DNA of 64,000 nt, taken from assembly GCA_963752505.1 (NCBI GenBank), contig CAVVYM010000008.1, positions 1 through 64,000 of the forward strand, given 5' to 3'. The stretch is from JACJWR01 sp963752505. Its GTDB lineage: Bacteria; Actinomycetota; Actinomycetes; S36-B12; UBA10799. The notes under the pieces were generated by a model that saw only the letters and a list, made by a program, of their open reading frames with translations, ran no database searches and was not told where the DNA came from. Position numbers and translations under genes: made by a program. This document shows positions 63,510-64,000 of this stretch, piece after piece (position 1 is the first letter of the stretch; every line of letters starts with the position of its first letter).

Positions 63510-64000
63510 GTCGCGGCAGACATCTTCCGCTGCAAGTTCTCGTCGATTGCCGCGAGGAACTCCTGGGTCGTCAGGTAGCCCTGCTCCGGTCCGACCAACA
63601 GCGCGAGGTCCTTGGTCATCTTGCCGGACTCAACCGTCTGCACGCAGACCGACTCAAGGGCGTCCGCGAATGCGGTCACCCCGGGTGTCCCGTCCATCTT
63701 GCCGCGGTAGGCCAGGCCCCGCGTCCAGGCAAAGATGGACGCGATCGGGTTGGTGGAGGTGGGTTGGCCCTGCTGGTGCTGGCGGAAGTGCCGGGTCACG
63801 GTGCCGTGGGCGGCTTCGGCCTCGACGGTCTTGCCATCCGGGGTCATAAGAACGCTGGTCATGAGCCCGAGGGAACCGAAGCCCTGCGCAACGGTGTCGG
63901 ACTGCACGTCACCGTCATAGTTCTTGCATGCCCAGACGTAGCCGCCCTCCCACTTCATAGCGGCCGCCACCATGTCGTCGATGAGGCGGTGCTCGTAGGT
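63506..64000 (-). CDS. icd: NADP-dependent isocitrate dehydrogenase, C-terminal part (runs off the window)
   Basis: The gene enters from beyond the window end; about 164 residues are seen, starting [12 protein letters not shown]. Blocks [38 protein letters not shown] and [16 protein letters not shown] identify the dimeric, eukaryotic-like NADP-IDH family. It oxidises isocitrate to 2-oxoglutarate. Its stop overlaps the trpS start. Confidence 0.94.
   Translation of the reverse strand, partial: TYEHRLIDDMVAAAMKWEGGYVWACKNYDGDVQSDTVAQGFGSLGLMTSVLMTPDGKTVEAEAAHGTVTRHFRQHQQGQPTSTNPIASIFAWTRGLAYRGKMDGTPGVTAFADALESVCVQTVESGKMTKDLALLVGPEQGYLTTQEFLAAIDENLQRKMSAAT

Overview
The window is a contiguous chromosomal segment of a high-GC Gram-positive bacterium (Actinomycetota). 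The evidence is a WhiB regulator, DUF3039, an LGFP-repeat cell-wall hydrolase, a WS/DGAT acyltransferase, GTP-dependent PEP carboxykinase, an rmuC - membrane protein - ispH - xseA - xseB neighbourhood, and frequent GTG starts. No taxon below phylum is claimed. WS/DGAT, LGFP and MMPL genes are common in Mycobacteriales but occur elsewhere, and no mycolate-specific gene is visible. I found no tRNA, rRNA, CRISPR array, insertion sequence or intact prophage.

Layout. 0-7 kb: 3' end of rmuC, a small membrane protein, ispH, xseA-xseB, a degenerate stretch, a PPK2 polyphosphate kinase, a methylmalonyl-CoA decarboxylase and an alpha/beta hydrolase. 7-14 kb: lipoprotein, a frameshifted MMPL transporter, rarA with a membrane partner, 5-formyl-THF cyclo-ligase, SHOCT and DUF1905 proteins, then a scar built from two pieces of the fadB-like gene that lies 6 kb downstream. 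14-19 kb: ThDP-dependent 2-oxoacid decarboxylase, TesB thioesterase, a decayed MazEF-like toxin-antitoxin pair, and an SQR-like flavoprotein. 18.7-26 kb: lipid and glycerol block on the minus strand (plsC, glpF-like channel, WS/DGAT, then fadA-fadB-tetR behind a palindromic operator). 26-35.5 kb: N-acetylglucosamine block (GH18 hydrolase with LGFP repeats, nagA, nagB, EIIBC, ptsI, ptsH, EIIA). 35.6-43 kb: HdeD-like protein, helicase, DUF3039, YqgE, thioredoxin, WhiB, PEPCK, thioesterase. 43-49 kb: monooxygenase-fold protein, AAA+ ATPase, degenerate ECF sigma/anti-sigma pair, and a FGGY kinase paired with a sphingosine-1-phosphate-lyase-like PLP enzyme. 49-64 kb: DinB protein, GH76-like protein, asnB, YihY, lipase, glutamate-cysteine ligase family enzyme, amidase, Cys-rich mini-protein behind a perfect ATACCCC palindrome, PAS-GGDEF, Na+/Ca2+ exchanger, acyltransferase, trpS and the 3' end of icd.

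Functionally, the centre describes an organism that salvages GlcNAc from chitin or peptidoglycan through a complete clustered PTS, takes up glycerol, makes storage lipid (PlsC, WS/DGAT), burns fatty acids (FadAB) and returns carbon to sugars through PEPCK. The most unusual signals are the fadB-derived mosaic at 13.8 kb (whose rightward transcript would be antisense to fadB mRNA), the decayed toxin-antitoxin pair, the kinase/S1P-lyase-like couple, and the Cys-rich protein/PAS-GGDEF unit behind a metal- or sulfur-type operator. Two genes (MMPL, fadB) carry single-base frameshifts that could be real decay or assembly error.
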